Shown here: in pieces, positions 1-6,476 of the stretch
Layout of the letters: each line of letters begins with the position of its first letter
How positions within the stretch are numbered: the stretch's first letter is position 1
NCBI GenBank assembly: GCA_964595945.1
Contig: CAZQSL010000081.1
Span: 1-16,732, forward strand
Direction of reading: 5' to 3'
Source of the DNA: CAZQSL01 sp964595945
GTDB lineage: Bacteria > UBP15 > UBA6099 > JAJRTR01
Length of the DNA stretch: 16,732 bases
Position numbers and translations under genes: made by a program
Notes under the pieces: generated by a model
The model's database searches: none
What the model saw: the letters and a program-made list of their open reading frames with translations, nothing else
What the model was told of the DNA's origin: nothing

Positions 1-1219
1 CGGCTTTGAGGATACTGTCCTTCTGGCGTGGGCGCGAGGAGAATCTGTAGGCTGAAAATCCGGCCGCGAGCATGACGAACAGGTGGCTCATGTCACCGCC
101 GAGGGTGAGGGCGAGCAGTACCGATAGCAGCGGCACGCAATAGAGCGCGAGGACAGGGCGGAGGATCGTGCAGGTGATTATGGTGAACGCGCCGACCGGC
201 GCGCCGAGCATGAATCGCGAAAACATGTCGATCTTGCAGATAACGACGCCGCCCGCGACCGTGAGGAAAACCAGTACGATGAGGATGAGCGTTTTCTTTT
301 CGTTGTTGTATATGTCAGCTGCCATCATCTTGAGGTAGCCGGCGATGGCGTAGAGGATGACGAAAACGAGAGCGAAGGTGCCGGCAATGCTGGTCCAGGC
401 GATTTTTGGCGCGCCCATTTTGAGTGCCCGCATCGCGTCGAGGTGTATCTGTTTTATGCGGTCGCCCTTGCGAAGTATGATCTCGCGTTTCGATACTTTT
501 GTCCTGATCTCGCCGGCGAGACTGCGAGCCCGGTCACGGTTGCGGCGCGTGCTTTCGGCGTCGACGATAACATTTTTGCCAGCGACGGATGAGACGATTT
601 CAGTGACAGCGCCGAACAGGTCCGCGGGGACGCCTTCCGCGATGGCATATTTGCGGACGATATCCATGTATTGAGAAATGGAGTCGCTTGATATGATGTG
701 TTCGGTGATGATGCGGTTGAAAATGTTGAAAGTCTTGAGTCGGAGAGAAGTGATCGTTTCGCGGTCGAGAGTCACGAGTGTTTCGGCAGTCTGGCGGGAG
801 AGTCCCTGCTCCGTGAGGTGGTTGACTGCGCGAGCTTTGCCGGAGGGAGTCAAATCCTCGGTGGCCTCGAATGCCGTTTGCAACAGGGCGTCGATGTCCC
901 CGCGGTATTCGGGCCGGATGGTGAATACCCTGCTCTGGGCGTTTGCCGCCTGATCTTTTCTGATACGTGTGGCCTCTGTGTCGACGAATTCCACATCGCG
1001 CGTCGCAATGATATCCTGCCACGCGACATCGCCTGCCCTGTACTGGCGGGTGACCAGGCGGCTTGACAGGAGCAGCGCCGAGACGGTGAAAAAGAGGATG
1101 GTGAAAGCGATAACCCGCCGGTCTCTCGAAAGCCTGCGGAGATCGCGAGTGAGCTTTGTACGTTTGTCCTGCGCTTTTTTTTCGATGCGCAGCTTTTTGG
1201 GTTTTGCGCTATTCGGCAA
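1..1219 (-). CDS. pgpH: 7TM-HD family c-di-AMP phosphodiesterase, N-terminal part (runs off window start)
   Basis: The 406 visible codons are open to the window edge. They match the front half of the PgpH/YqfF 7TM-HD family, whose cytoplasmic HD domain hydrolyses cyclic di-AMP. A basic cytoplasmic tail (residues 1-34) is followed by a first membrane helix at about 36-53. A long extracytoplasmic 7TMR-HDED region follows (about 60-272) and ends in the typical 'KREIILRKGDRI' stretch. A bundle of membrane helices starts at about 275 (275-297, 309-329, 337-374, 376-391). The catalytic HD domain would lie beyond position 1 and is not seen, so activity cannot be judged. The start is TTG at 1219: an in-frame TGA lies just upstream, no ATG is available nearby, and a weak GGGA precedes it by 7 nt. 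It lies 20 nt after phoH. The phoH-pgpH order is widespread and is often followed by ybeY. Family identification is firm; the exact start is less so. Confidence 0.88.
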   Translation of the reverse strand, partial: MPNSAKPKKLRIEKKAQDKRTKLTRDLRRLSRDRRVIAFTILFFTVSALLLSSRLVTRQYRAGDVAWQDIIATRDVEFVDTEATRIRKDQAANAQSRVFTIRPEYRGDIDALLQTAFEATEDLTPSGKARAVNHLTEQGLSRQTAETLVTLDRETITSLRLKTFNIFNRIITEHIISSDSISQYMDIVRKYAIAEGVPADLFGAVTEIVSSVAGKNVIVDAESTRRNRDRARSLAGEIRTKVSKREIILRKGDRIKQIHLDAMRALKMGAPKIAWTSIAGTFALVFVILYAIAGYLKMMAADIYNNEKKTLILIVLVFLTVAGGVVICKIDMFSRFMLGAPVGAFTIITCTILRPVLALYCVPLLSVLLALTLGGDMSHLFVMLAAGFSAYRFSSRPRQKDSILKA

Positions 1220-1239
1220 TTTTCAGTCCCGGAAGTGCG

Positions 1240-2205
1240 TTATTCGTCAGTGGGCGTATCGCCTTCGTAAGCCTCGATGATCCTGGCAACGAGGTCGTGG
1301 CGCACGACGTCTTTTTTGGAGAATCGCACCATTTTAATTTCACTTAGAAGCGAAAGTCTGTCAAGCGCATCCACGAGGCCCGAAGTGATGCTGGCTGGCA
1401 GATCGGTCTGTGTGACATCACCCGTGACGGCGGCGGACGAATTGCGGCCGAGGCGGGTGAGAAACATTTTCATCTGCATTTTAGTGGTGTTCTGGGCTTC
1501 GTCGAGAATGATGAAGGCGTCTTCGAGCGTGCGGCCGCGCATAAAGGCAAGCGGAGCGATTTCGATCACGCCGCGTTCGATCAGTTTGGCGCAGCGGTCA
1601 AAGCCGAGCATCGAGTAAAGCGCGTCATAGATGGGGCGGAGATAGGGATCGACCTTCTGCTGGAAGTCGCCGGGGAGGAATCCGAGTTTTTCGCCCGCCT
1701 CGACCGCCGGGCGGCAGATGATGATGCGGCGGACCGTCTCGGCTTGCAGCAGCGATACGGCGTGGGCGACGGCGATGTAGGTCTTGCCCGTGCCGGCGGG
1801 GCCAGCGGCGATCGTGAGTGGTGATGTGCGAAGGGCAAGGATGTAGTCGCGCTGCCCAGGAGTGCGCGGGCGAATGATCTGACCGTGAGCGCCCGCGATG
1901 CGGATTTCGACATCTGAGTCCGGTGCGGCGGCGGTGTCGGATTCATCCAGCAGCATGAGTGCGTAGCGGATGTCGGACTTTTCGAGTTTGTTGCCCTTGC
2001 GCGTCTGTTTGAGCAATGTCCTGAGCATCTTTGCGACATCGGCGGCTCGCTCGCCCGCGACCATGATCGAATCTTCACGGGAGGTGATGCGTGTGGCGGT
2101 GTTTTTTTCGATGAATTTCAAATGCTCGTCGCGGTGGCCGAAAAGAGCATAGACTTCTTCCTGGCTGTTTATCGTGATGGTTACGGTTTTAATTTTGGCT
2201 GGCAT
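1240..2205 (-). CDS. phoH: PhoH-like P-loop ATPase
   Basis: A 321-residue PhoH/YbeZ-type ATPase, the usual family length. Family members are cytoplasmic and are linked to RNA processing and ribosome maturation, often beside ybeY; the substrate is not well defined. An N-terminal KH-like segment (about 1-95, beginning 'KTVTITINSQEEVYALFG') precedes the helicase-like core. Walker A GPAGTGKT is at 135-142, Walker B FIILDEAQN at 231-239, and the family motif GDVTQTDLP at 262-270. The chosen start is ATG at 2205. The frame stays open upstream to 2337, but those codons overlap rsmE out of frame and read as low-complexity proline-rich sequence. A GGAG sits 11 nt upstream of the chosen ATG and an AAGG sits closer. 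It is 28 nt downstream of rsmE and 20 nt upstream of pgpH, so the three genes very probably share one transcript. Confidence 0.95.
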   Translation of the reverse strand: MPAKIKTVTITINSQEEVYALFGHRDEHLKFIEKNTATRITSREDSIMVAGERAADVAKMLRTLLKQTRKGNKLEKSDIRYALMLLDESDTAAAPDSDVEIRIAGAHGQIIRPRTPGQRDYILALRTSPLTIAAGPAGTGKTYIAVAHAVSLLQAETVRRIIICRPAVEAGEKLGFLPGDFQQKVDPYLRPIYDALYSMLGFDRCAKLIERGVIEIAPLAFMRGRTLEDAFIILDEAQNTTKMQMKMFLTRLGRNSSAAVTGDVTQTDLPASITSGLVDALDRLSLLSEIKMVRFSKKDVVRHDLVARIIEAYEGDTPTDE

Positions 2206-2233
2206 AAGCCTTGAATCTCCGTGAGAAGTGACA

Positions 2234-2962
2234 TCATGCGTAGGGGACAGCCGCGAAAGCGCCCATGCAAATGGCGGCGGCGGCGATGGCGGCGGTTTCG
2301 GCGCGAAGTATCCTGCTGCCGAGGGATGCAGGCACAAACCCGGCCGTGATGGCGCTCATGATTTCCCCCTCTTCCCAGTCGCCTTCCGGGCCGCAGAGTA
2401 CCGTAACATTGCGCGTGCCTTCTTCGAGTAGTCCGGAAAATGATTCTGCCGGGCGATCGCCGCAGACGAGTATGGCTTTCAGACCTCCGGTCGAAGTCTG
2501 GGACGTGATGAATTCGTTGAGGCCGATCGGCAGATTCATCGCCGGCATAAACCCGTCGGACTGCGCGGCCGCGCCTTCGAGGATGCGGTGCCAGCGGTCG
2601 TGTTTTTTCATAAATTCGGCAGGGGTGATCTTCACGACCGAACGAGTGGCGACGAGTGGCGTGATCTCGGCGACGCCGAGTTCGACAGCTTTTTCGAGCA
2701 GGAGTTCCCATCGCTGGCCCTTGATGAGGGCCGGAGTGAGGTGCAGGCGCGTACCGGTCTGCGAGTATGTTTTTTCGGACAGGATATCGACGGTCACGCT
2801 ATCGCCGGAAATGCCGGTGATGAGGAGTTCGCGCGATATGCGCCCATCGTAGCCGGTGAATGCGTCGCCCTGTCTGAGCCGCATGACATTGATCATGTGC
2901 CGGATCACGTCGGGGCGGGTGATGCGGTTGCCGGTGATGTCACCCGTGAAAATCCTTTTCAA
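2234..2962 (-). CDS. rsmE: 16S rRNA (uracil-1498-N3)-methyltransferase RsmE
   Basis: A 242-residue SPOUT-superfamily methyltransferase that uses S-adenosylmethionine to methylate N3 of U1498 in helix 44 of 16S rRNA. It has the N-terminal PUA-like RNA-binding part (about 1-70) and the knotted SPOUT domain. Diagnostic motifs are 'KAVELGVAEITPL' (91-103), GPEGDWEEGEI (191-201) and the knot/cofactor loop LGSRILRAETA (214-224). The usual '...EQS.R' motif reads 'AAAQSDGFMP' (131-140), a small departure. The start is TTG at 2962, with AGAGG (plus-strand 2972-2976) nine nt upstream; no ATG is better placed. It sits downstream of dnaJ, separated by the palindromic repeat at 2978-3139. A dnaJ-(prmA)-rsmE order is common in bacteria, so this looks like that operon with an insertion. 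The repeat begins almost at the ribosome-binding site and could influence expression of rsmE and the genes after it. Confidence 0.95.
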   Translation of the reverse strand: MKRIFTGDITGNRITRPDVIRHMINVMRLRQGDAFTGYDGRISRELLITGISGDSVTVDILSEKTYSQTGTRLHLTPALIKGQRWELLLEKAVELGVAEITPLVATRSVVKITPAEFMKKHDRWHRILEGAAAQSDGFMPAMNLPIGLNEFITSQTSTGGLKAILVCGDRPAESFSGLLEEGTRNVTVLCGPEGDWEEGEIMSAITAGFVPASLGSRILRAETAAIAAAAICMGAFAAVPYA

Positions 2963-2977
2963 ATCACACCGCCTCTA

Positions 2978-3139
2978 AGGGCTTGTCACAAAATAACCTT
3001 GTCATCTTGCTTGTCTTTATTTTCCGTCTTCCGTGTTGCCTGCTCAGTTACATACCTTTAGGTATGCTCCTTCGCAAGCGCCTTGATTACGGTCAAAAAT
3101 CCGGCGCAATCTTGCTAAGGTTATTTTGTGACAAGCCCT
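2978..3139. repeat. 162-bp palindromic repeat element with 23-bp perfect terminal inverted repeats (MITE-like)
   Basis: A perfect 23-bp inverted repeat (left 2978-3000, beginning AGGGCTTGTCACAAAATA; right 3117-3139) flanks 116 bp. The exact centre, 3058.5, falls in the loop of a second hairpin, CATACC-TTTA-GGTATG (3051-3066), so the unit is symmetric end to end. The arms between match only in patches. An ATCTTGCT octamer also recurs in the same orientation (3004-3011 and 3109-3116). No credible ORF lies inside and no clean target-site duplication is visible: TA or CTA occurs at both flanks but out of register by 1-2 bp. It fills nearly all of the dnaJ-rsmE gap. It most likely represents a non-autonomous mobile element or a dispersed intergenic palindrome. 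A structured RNA or terminator between the two genes is the alternative. No poly-U tract follows the hairpin on the minus strand, which weakens the terminator reading. Confidence 0.8.
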
Positions 3140-3165
3140 ATCCTTCGAAAATGCGTGGCATGTAT

Positions 3166-4296
3166 TCAGATCGAAAATATATCCTTCATCTTGTCGAAAA
3201 TGCTTTTCTGGGGCCGGTGCATGTCGCCTGATTCGTCAGCGAACTCCCTGAGGAGTTTTTTCTGTTTCGACGAAAGGCCGGAGGGGACCATGACCTTGAC
3301 GGAGATGTGGTGGTCGCCCTTGTGCCGGCCGCGAATATGTGGAAATCCCTTTTCGCGCATGCGGAAGACGGTACCTGTCTGGGTGCCGGCGGGGATTCTG
3401 AGTTTCTCCGGCCCGTAAAGCGTAGGCACCTGTATCTCATCACCGAGCGCCGCCTGGGTGAAACTGATGGGGATTTCGCAGAAGACATCCTGTCCTTCGC
3501 GTTTGAAAAGTTCGTGTTCCTTGAGAAAAACGACGACATAAAGATCACCGCGCTGACCGCCGCGGTCGCCGGCTTCGCCTTCGCCGACGAGTCTGAGGCG
3601 CTGTCCGGAATCGATGCCGGCGGGGATTTTCACTTTGATATTCTTATTGACGCGCATGCGGCCGGTGCCGTTGCACGCGATGCAGGGATCAGCCGGCATG
3701 CGGCCTTCGCCGCGGCAGACCGGGCAGGTCTGTACATTGACCATGCGGCCGAAGACGGTGTTGCGTGCCTGGCGCACTTCGCCCGAGCCGCCGCAGTGAG
3801 CGCAAATGGTCGGAGCCGCGCCCGAGGCCGAGCCGGTGCCGTGGCATTTTTCACAGTCGTCATAGGACGGGATTTCGATTTCGGGCTCGACGCCGAATGC
3901 CGCGTCGTGAAAGGAAATCTGGAGGTCGTATCTTAGATCGGCTCCGCGTGAAGGGCCGCGCTGCGAGCCGCGCTGCTGCTGACCGCCGCCGCCGAAAAAC
4001 ATGTCGAATATGTCACCAAATCCGCCGAATCCGAAGTCGCCGAATCCGGCTCCGCCACCGCCTGCGCCAGCTTCGAATCCTTCGTGTCCGTAGCGGTCGT
4101 AGATCGCTTTTTTTTCATCGTTGCTCAGCACCTGATAGGCTTCGGACAGGTCTTTGAATTTCGTTTCGGCCTCCCTGTCGCCCGGATTGACGTCGGGGTG
4201 GAGTTTTCGTGCGAGCTGGCGGTATGCTTTCTTTATCTCATCCGGTGTCGCGCTGCGCGACACTCCGAGTACTTCGTAATAATCTTTCTTGCTCAT
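3166..4296 (-). CDS. dnaJ: Chaperone protein DnaJ (Hsp40)
   Basis: A complete type I DnaJ of 376 residues, the family's usual length. It stimulates the ATPase of DnaK and delivers unfolded clients. Domains in order: J domain (4-70) with the essential HPD at 33-35; a Gly/Phe-rich linker (about 76-105, then Gln/Arg-rich to 118); a zinc-binding domain with four CxxCxGxG repeats (C148/C151, C165/C168, C191/C194, C205/C208); and C-terminal client-binding domains to 376. Two consecutive ATG codons occur at 4299 and 4296. The GAGGAG ribosome-binding site (4302-4307) leaves 2 nt to the first and 5 nt to the second, so the second is preferred. hrcA lies 97 nt upstream on the same strand, but neither grpE nor dnaK is between them, so the DnaK partner must be encoded elsewhere. 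rsmE follows after the palindromic repeat. Confidence 0.97.
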   Translation of the reverse strand: MSKKDYYEVLGVSRSATPDEIKKAYRQLARKLHPDVNPGDREAETKFKDLSEAYQVLSNDEKKAIYDRYGHEGFEAGAGGGGAGFGDFGFGGFGDIFDMFFGGGGQQQRGSQRGPSRGADLRYDLQISFHDAAFGVEPEIEIPSYDDCEKCHGTGSASGAAPTICAHCGGSGEVRQARNTVFGRMVNVQTCPVCRGEGRMPADPCIACNGTGRMRVNKNIKVKIPAGIDSGQRLRLVGEGEAGDRGGQRGDLYVVVFLKEHELFKREGQDVFCEIPISFTQAALGDEIQVPTLYGPEKLRIPAGTQTGTVFRMREKGFPHIRGRHKGDHHISVKVMVPSGLSSKQKKLLREFADESGDMHRPQKSIFDKMKDIFSI

Positions 4297-4310
4297 CATT
4301 TCTCCTCAAG

Positions 4311-4332
4311 CGCACGCCTCCCGGGACGTGCG
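4311..4332 (-). promoter_or_regulatory. Hairpin just upstream of the dnaJ ribosome-binding site
   Basis: CGCACG (4311-4316) pairs with CGTGCG (4327-4332) around a 10-nt loop that contains the self-complementary TCCCGGGA (4319-4326). In the hrcA-dnaJ transcript this hairpin ends 3 nt before the GAGGAG ribosome-binding site. It could modulate dnaJ translation or mRNA processing. It does not sequester the ribosome-binding site itself, so it is not an obvious RNA thermometer. The rest of the 4297-4396 gap shows nothing recognisable and no terminator. Confidence 0.3.
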
Positions 4333-4396
4333 GGATAATAGTCGTTGCGGGATCACGCCAGCCAGTCGCCAGATGTCATAGCGGCGGCGAGACGCA

Positions 4397-5422
4397 TCAG
4401 GACAGGCCTTCCCTGAAGAACACGCGGGTCAGCATGCCTGCTATGAAATTGGTAATGCCGATATGGCCTGAGTATTCCATTCGCCTGGGACCGAGGAGTC
4501 CGATCGCGCCGGTGGTGTTGTCGGCAAGGCGGAACGACGAGCAGATGATACTGCAGTCGTGGAGTTCCTCGATACGGTTTTCGCTGCCGATGGTCACCTG
4601 CGCGCCAGCATGCCGCGAAGGGGCAAGCATGGCCGCCGCGGGATCATGGCCGGAGTCGAGCAATTCGAGGATCGACGACGCCTTGTTGGCATCACGAAAT
4701 TCCGGCTGCCGGAGTATCTTGGCCTCGCCCTCGTAGATGACGCGGCTCCTGATGGAAAACATCAGCTTCATGAGCATATACCTGATGGCCGAGGAAAACC
4801 CGGCTTCCATTTCGCGTATATCCGAAAACACCTCGTCGAGAAGTCTCTGGTCGGCATCACCTACCTGTAGCCCTGAAAGCCTGGTATTGATGATGCGTGA
4901 CAATCGCGCGAGACGCGTATCGTCAAACGCCATCGGCAGATGTACGAACTTGTTTTCCACGACACCATTGCTCAGCAGCAGAATGATCAGCGCGCCGCTG
5001 GCCGAGATTTTCGTGATCTCGACTTTTTCGATCCGGCAAAGCGTCTCCTCGGGCATGGCCGCAAACGCGATGCAACCCGCCCATTCGGCAAGCAGCCTGG
5101 CCACGCGCCGCAGCAGTTCCTCTATCTCATAACGCAATGAGTCGATCGCCATCTGCACAGCCATCGCCTGCTCCTCGACGAGACAGTACTCCTTCATGAG
5201 ATAATCCACGAAATAACGGTAGCCACGATCGGTCGGCATGCGGCCGGCCGACGTGTGGGGCTGCTCAAGGTAGCCCTCGCGTTCGAGTTCCTGCATAATA
5301 TTGCGGATAGTGGCCGAGCTGAGATCGAGACGCTCGGCGATACGATGCGACCCGACGGGCACCGTCGTATGCACATAGTCCTGCACCACATATTCAAGCA
5401 CGCTTTCGTGTCTTGGCTTCAT
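4397..5422 (-). CDS. hrcA: Heat-inducible transcription repressor HrcA
   Basis: A 341-residue HrcA, normal for the family. HrcA represses chaperone operons by binding the CIRCE operator and needs GroEL to fold into its active form. The N-terminal winged helix (1-75) is canonical: 'VPVGSHRIAE' (21-30), 'SSATIRNIMQELEREGYLEQPHTSAGRMPTDRGYRYFVD' spread over 35-73. The GAF-like middle and dimerisation region follow, with 'RRMEYSGHIG' near the C-terminus as expected. The start is ATG at 5422: it places the conserved 'T.PVGS' at the normal distance from the N-terminus, and GGGAG lies 3 nt upstream. An upstream in-frame ATG at 5476 would add 18 non-conserved residues. It is the first gene of the leftward operon and is divergent from the MerR-receiver gene. 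No CIRCE repeat (TTAGCACTC-N9-GAGTGCTAA) could be seen upstream, so autoregulation through the classical operator is not supported here. Confidence 0.95.
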   Translation of the reverse strand: MKPRHESVLEYVVQDYVHTTVPVGSHRIAERLDLSSATIRNIMQELEREGYLEQPHTSAGRMPTDRGYRYFVDYLMKEYCLVEEQAMAVQMAIDSLRYEIEELLRRVARLLAEWAGCIAFAAMPEETLCRIEKVEITKISASGALIILLLSNGVVENKFVHLPMAFDDTRLARLSRIINTRLSGLQVGDADQRLLDEVFSDIREMEAGFSSAIRYMLMKLMFSIRSRVIYEGEAKILRQPEFRDANKASSILELLDSGHDPAAAMLAPSRHAGAQVTIGSENRIEELHDCSIICSSFRLADNTTGAIGLLGPRRMEYSGHIGITNFIAGMLTRVFFREGLS

Positions 5423-5481
5423 GCTCTCCCAGGTTTCTCCGACGCACGATTTCAGGCCATGCGCTTCAGCATACAATTTCT

Positions 5482-5510
5482 CATATAAATTATTACAACA
5501 ACGCCGTCAA
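5482..5510 (-). promoter_or_regulatory. Candidate sigma70 promoter for the hrcA operon
   Basis: On the minus strand TTGACG (5510-5505) and TATATG (5487-5482) are separated by 17 nt. Transcription would start near 5475, about 50 nt before the hrcA ATG. A second, weaker possibility is TATAAT at 5529-5524 with only a poor -35 sequence. The whole stretch 5480-5550 is AT-rich compared with the flanking genes, which supports a promoter region. Confidence 0.4.
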
Positions 5511-5533
5511 TTTCAATCATATAATTATATCAG

Positions 5534-5562
5534 ACCCGATTCGACATTTAACAAACCCGATT
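5534..5562. promoter_or_regulatory. Tandem operator-like direct repeat in the divergent control region
   Basis: ACCCGATT occurs at 5534-5541 and again at 5555-5562, a spacing of 21 bp (two helical turns). The right copy overlaps the -35 hexamer of the rightward promoter; both copies lie upstream of the leftward promoters. Same-face direct repeats at this spacing are typical of binding sites for dimeric regulators. The divergent MerR-receiver protein and HrcA are the natural candidates, but neither link is shown. Confidence 0.4.
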
Positions 5563-5589
5563 GAAAGCACGCTTTCCGGGTGGTATAAT
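5561..5589 (+). promoter_or_regulatory. Sigma70-type promoter for the MerR-receiver gene, with palindrome in its spacer
   Basis: TTGAAA (5561-5566), a 17-nt spacer and a consensus TATAAT (5584-5589) give a start near 5596 and a leader of about 60 nt. GAAAGC-AC-GCTTTC (5563-5576) is an inverted repeat reaching from the -35 into the spacer, the place where MerR-family proteins normally bind. GCTTTCCGG recurs downstream at about 5617-5625 in the leader. The 17-nt spacer is normal length, unlike the 19-20 nt of classical MerR-activated promoters, so repression is as likely as activation. Confidence 0.6.
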
Positions 5590-5656
5590 TTGCCCAATCC
5601 GACAACTGCCCGGTCCGCTTTCCGGAGCATGATTTGCCAAATATGATGGAGCAATC

Positions 5657-6376
5657 ATGGATAACATGTCAAAACCACTCTTCACGATAGGCGTCGTCGC
5701 AGACATCATCGGTGTTTCCGTACAGACACTCCGCCTCTGGGAAGCAAAAGGACTCATCAACCCGTCACGCAAGGGAAAAGACCGCTACTATTCAGAAGCC
5801 GACGTCAACAGGCTAAAATACATCAAACACCTCCTCACCGATAAAAAACTCAACACCTTCGGAGTCCGCGAAATCCTCGAATCCGATGCCCGCTGGATCG
5901 ACAGCCAGCAGACCGCGCCACCAAAATCAAAAGCAAAAACCACACGTCCCGCTCCCGGACAACTCCGCCAGCAGACCGCGCCCACAATCTTCGCTGATCG
6001 CAAACGCATCCTCATCATCGACGACGACTTCGACCAGATCGCATTGCTCAAAACTCTCCTCGCGCCCTCCCACTATGAAACTTTCATAGCACTCAATGGT
6101 CGCGACGGTCTCGAAAAAGCCCGCGAAATCAATCCTGACCTTATCATCCTCGATATCATGCTCCCCGATATCGACGGACTCGACATCAGCCGCGAAATCA
6201 AGAACTCCACACATCTCGCGGAAATCCCCATCCTCATATTCAGCATCATCAGCGAAAAAATGATCGACAAACTCGGCCTCAAAGGCACGCTCCTCACCGC
6301 TGACGACTATGCCGAAAAACCCATGCAGCCGAAACATTTCATCGAGAAAGTCGAACGCCTGATCGGAGCCGCATAA
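5657..6376 (+). CDS. MerR-type (HspR-like) DNA-binding domain fused to a response-regulator receiver domain
   Basis: A 239-residue two-domain regulator. Residues 8-75 are a MerR-superfamily winged HTH ('FTIGVVADIIGVSVQTLRLWEAKGL', 'RYYSEADVNRLKYI', 'LNTFGVREIL'). The wording resembles HspR, the MerR-type heat-shock repressor, more than metal-sensing MerR proteins. A polar Pro/Lys/Gln-rich linker spans about 80-114. Residues 116-239 are a CheY-like receiver with a complete phosphorylation site: acidic D122/D123, phospho-acceptor D166 in 'LIILDIMLPDIDG', switch S196 and K221 of 'KP'. No histidine kinase lies in the window, so the phosphodonor is unknown. GGAG precedes the ATG by 5 nt. It is transcribed divergently from hrcA-dnaJ, and the intervening region carries operator-like repeats, which suggests chaperone control; that is inference. 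The next gene lies 96 nt downstream. Confidence 0.9.
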   Translation: MDNMSKPLFTIGVVADIIGVSVQTLRLWEAKGLINPSRKGKDRYYSEADVNRLKYIKHLLTDKKLNTFGVREILESDARWIDSQQTAPPKSKAKTTRPAPGQLRQQTAPTIFADRKRILIIDDDFDQIALLKTLLAPSHYETFIALNGRDGLEKAREINPDLIILDIMLPDIDGLDISREIKNSTHLAEIPILIFSIISEKMIDKLGLKGTLLTADDYAEKPMQPKHFIEKVERLIGAA

Positions 6377-6455
6377 CCTCAACATGCACTCCGAGCGATC
6401 ATCTTCTCCATCTCACACCTCTCACTCCGCCCTTCACTGTCGCGGAGAATTTTTC

Positions 6456-6476
6456 ATGCCGGAAAGCCAAAAATGA
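6456..6476 (+). CDS. Possible six-codon leader peptide coupled to the next gene
   Basis: ATG at 6456 opens the frame M-P-E-S-Q-K-stop. Its TGA (6474-6476) overlaps the ATG of the next gene (6473-6475) as ATGA, the classic geometry for translational coupling. GGAG (6444-6447) lies 8 nt upstream, a better-spaced ribosome-binding site than the GGAAAG that precedes the main ATG. It may simply be chance, because six codons carry no statistical weight. The rest of the 6377-6455 gap shows no clear promoter or terminator. Confidence 0.3.
   Translation: MPESQK

Noticed and set aside
2206..2337. Longer phoH start at 2337
   Set aside because: The extra 44 codons overlap rsmE, read as proline-rich filler, and are not part of the PhoH family.
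3001..3050. Resemblance of part of the palindromic repeat (ACGGAAAATAAAG on the minus strand) to the inner end of Tn3-family terminal repeats
   Set aside because: The match is short, the orientation relative to the element's ends is wrong, and the outer ends differ from Tn3-family ends.
2978..3139. Palindromic element as a simple intrinsic terminator for dnaJ
   Set aside because: The symmetric structure is far longer than a terminator and no U-run follows on the minus strand; kept as a repeat instead.
5423..5476. Longer hrcA start at 5476
   Set aside because: It adds non-conserved residues before the normal HrcA N-terminus and would sit at the predicted transcription start.
5423..5656. CIRCE (TTAGCACTC-N9-GAGTGCTAA) or HAIR (CTTGAGT-N7-ACTCAAG) operator
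   Set aside because: Both strands of the divergent region were read and neither sequence, nor a close variant, was seen.
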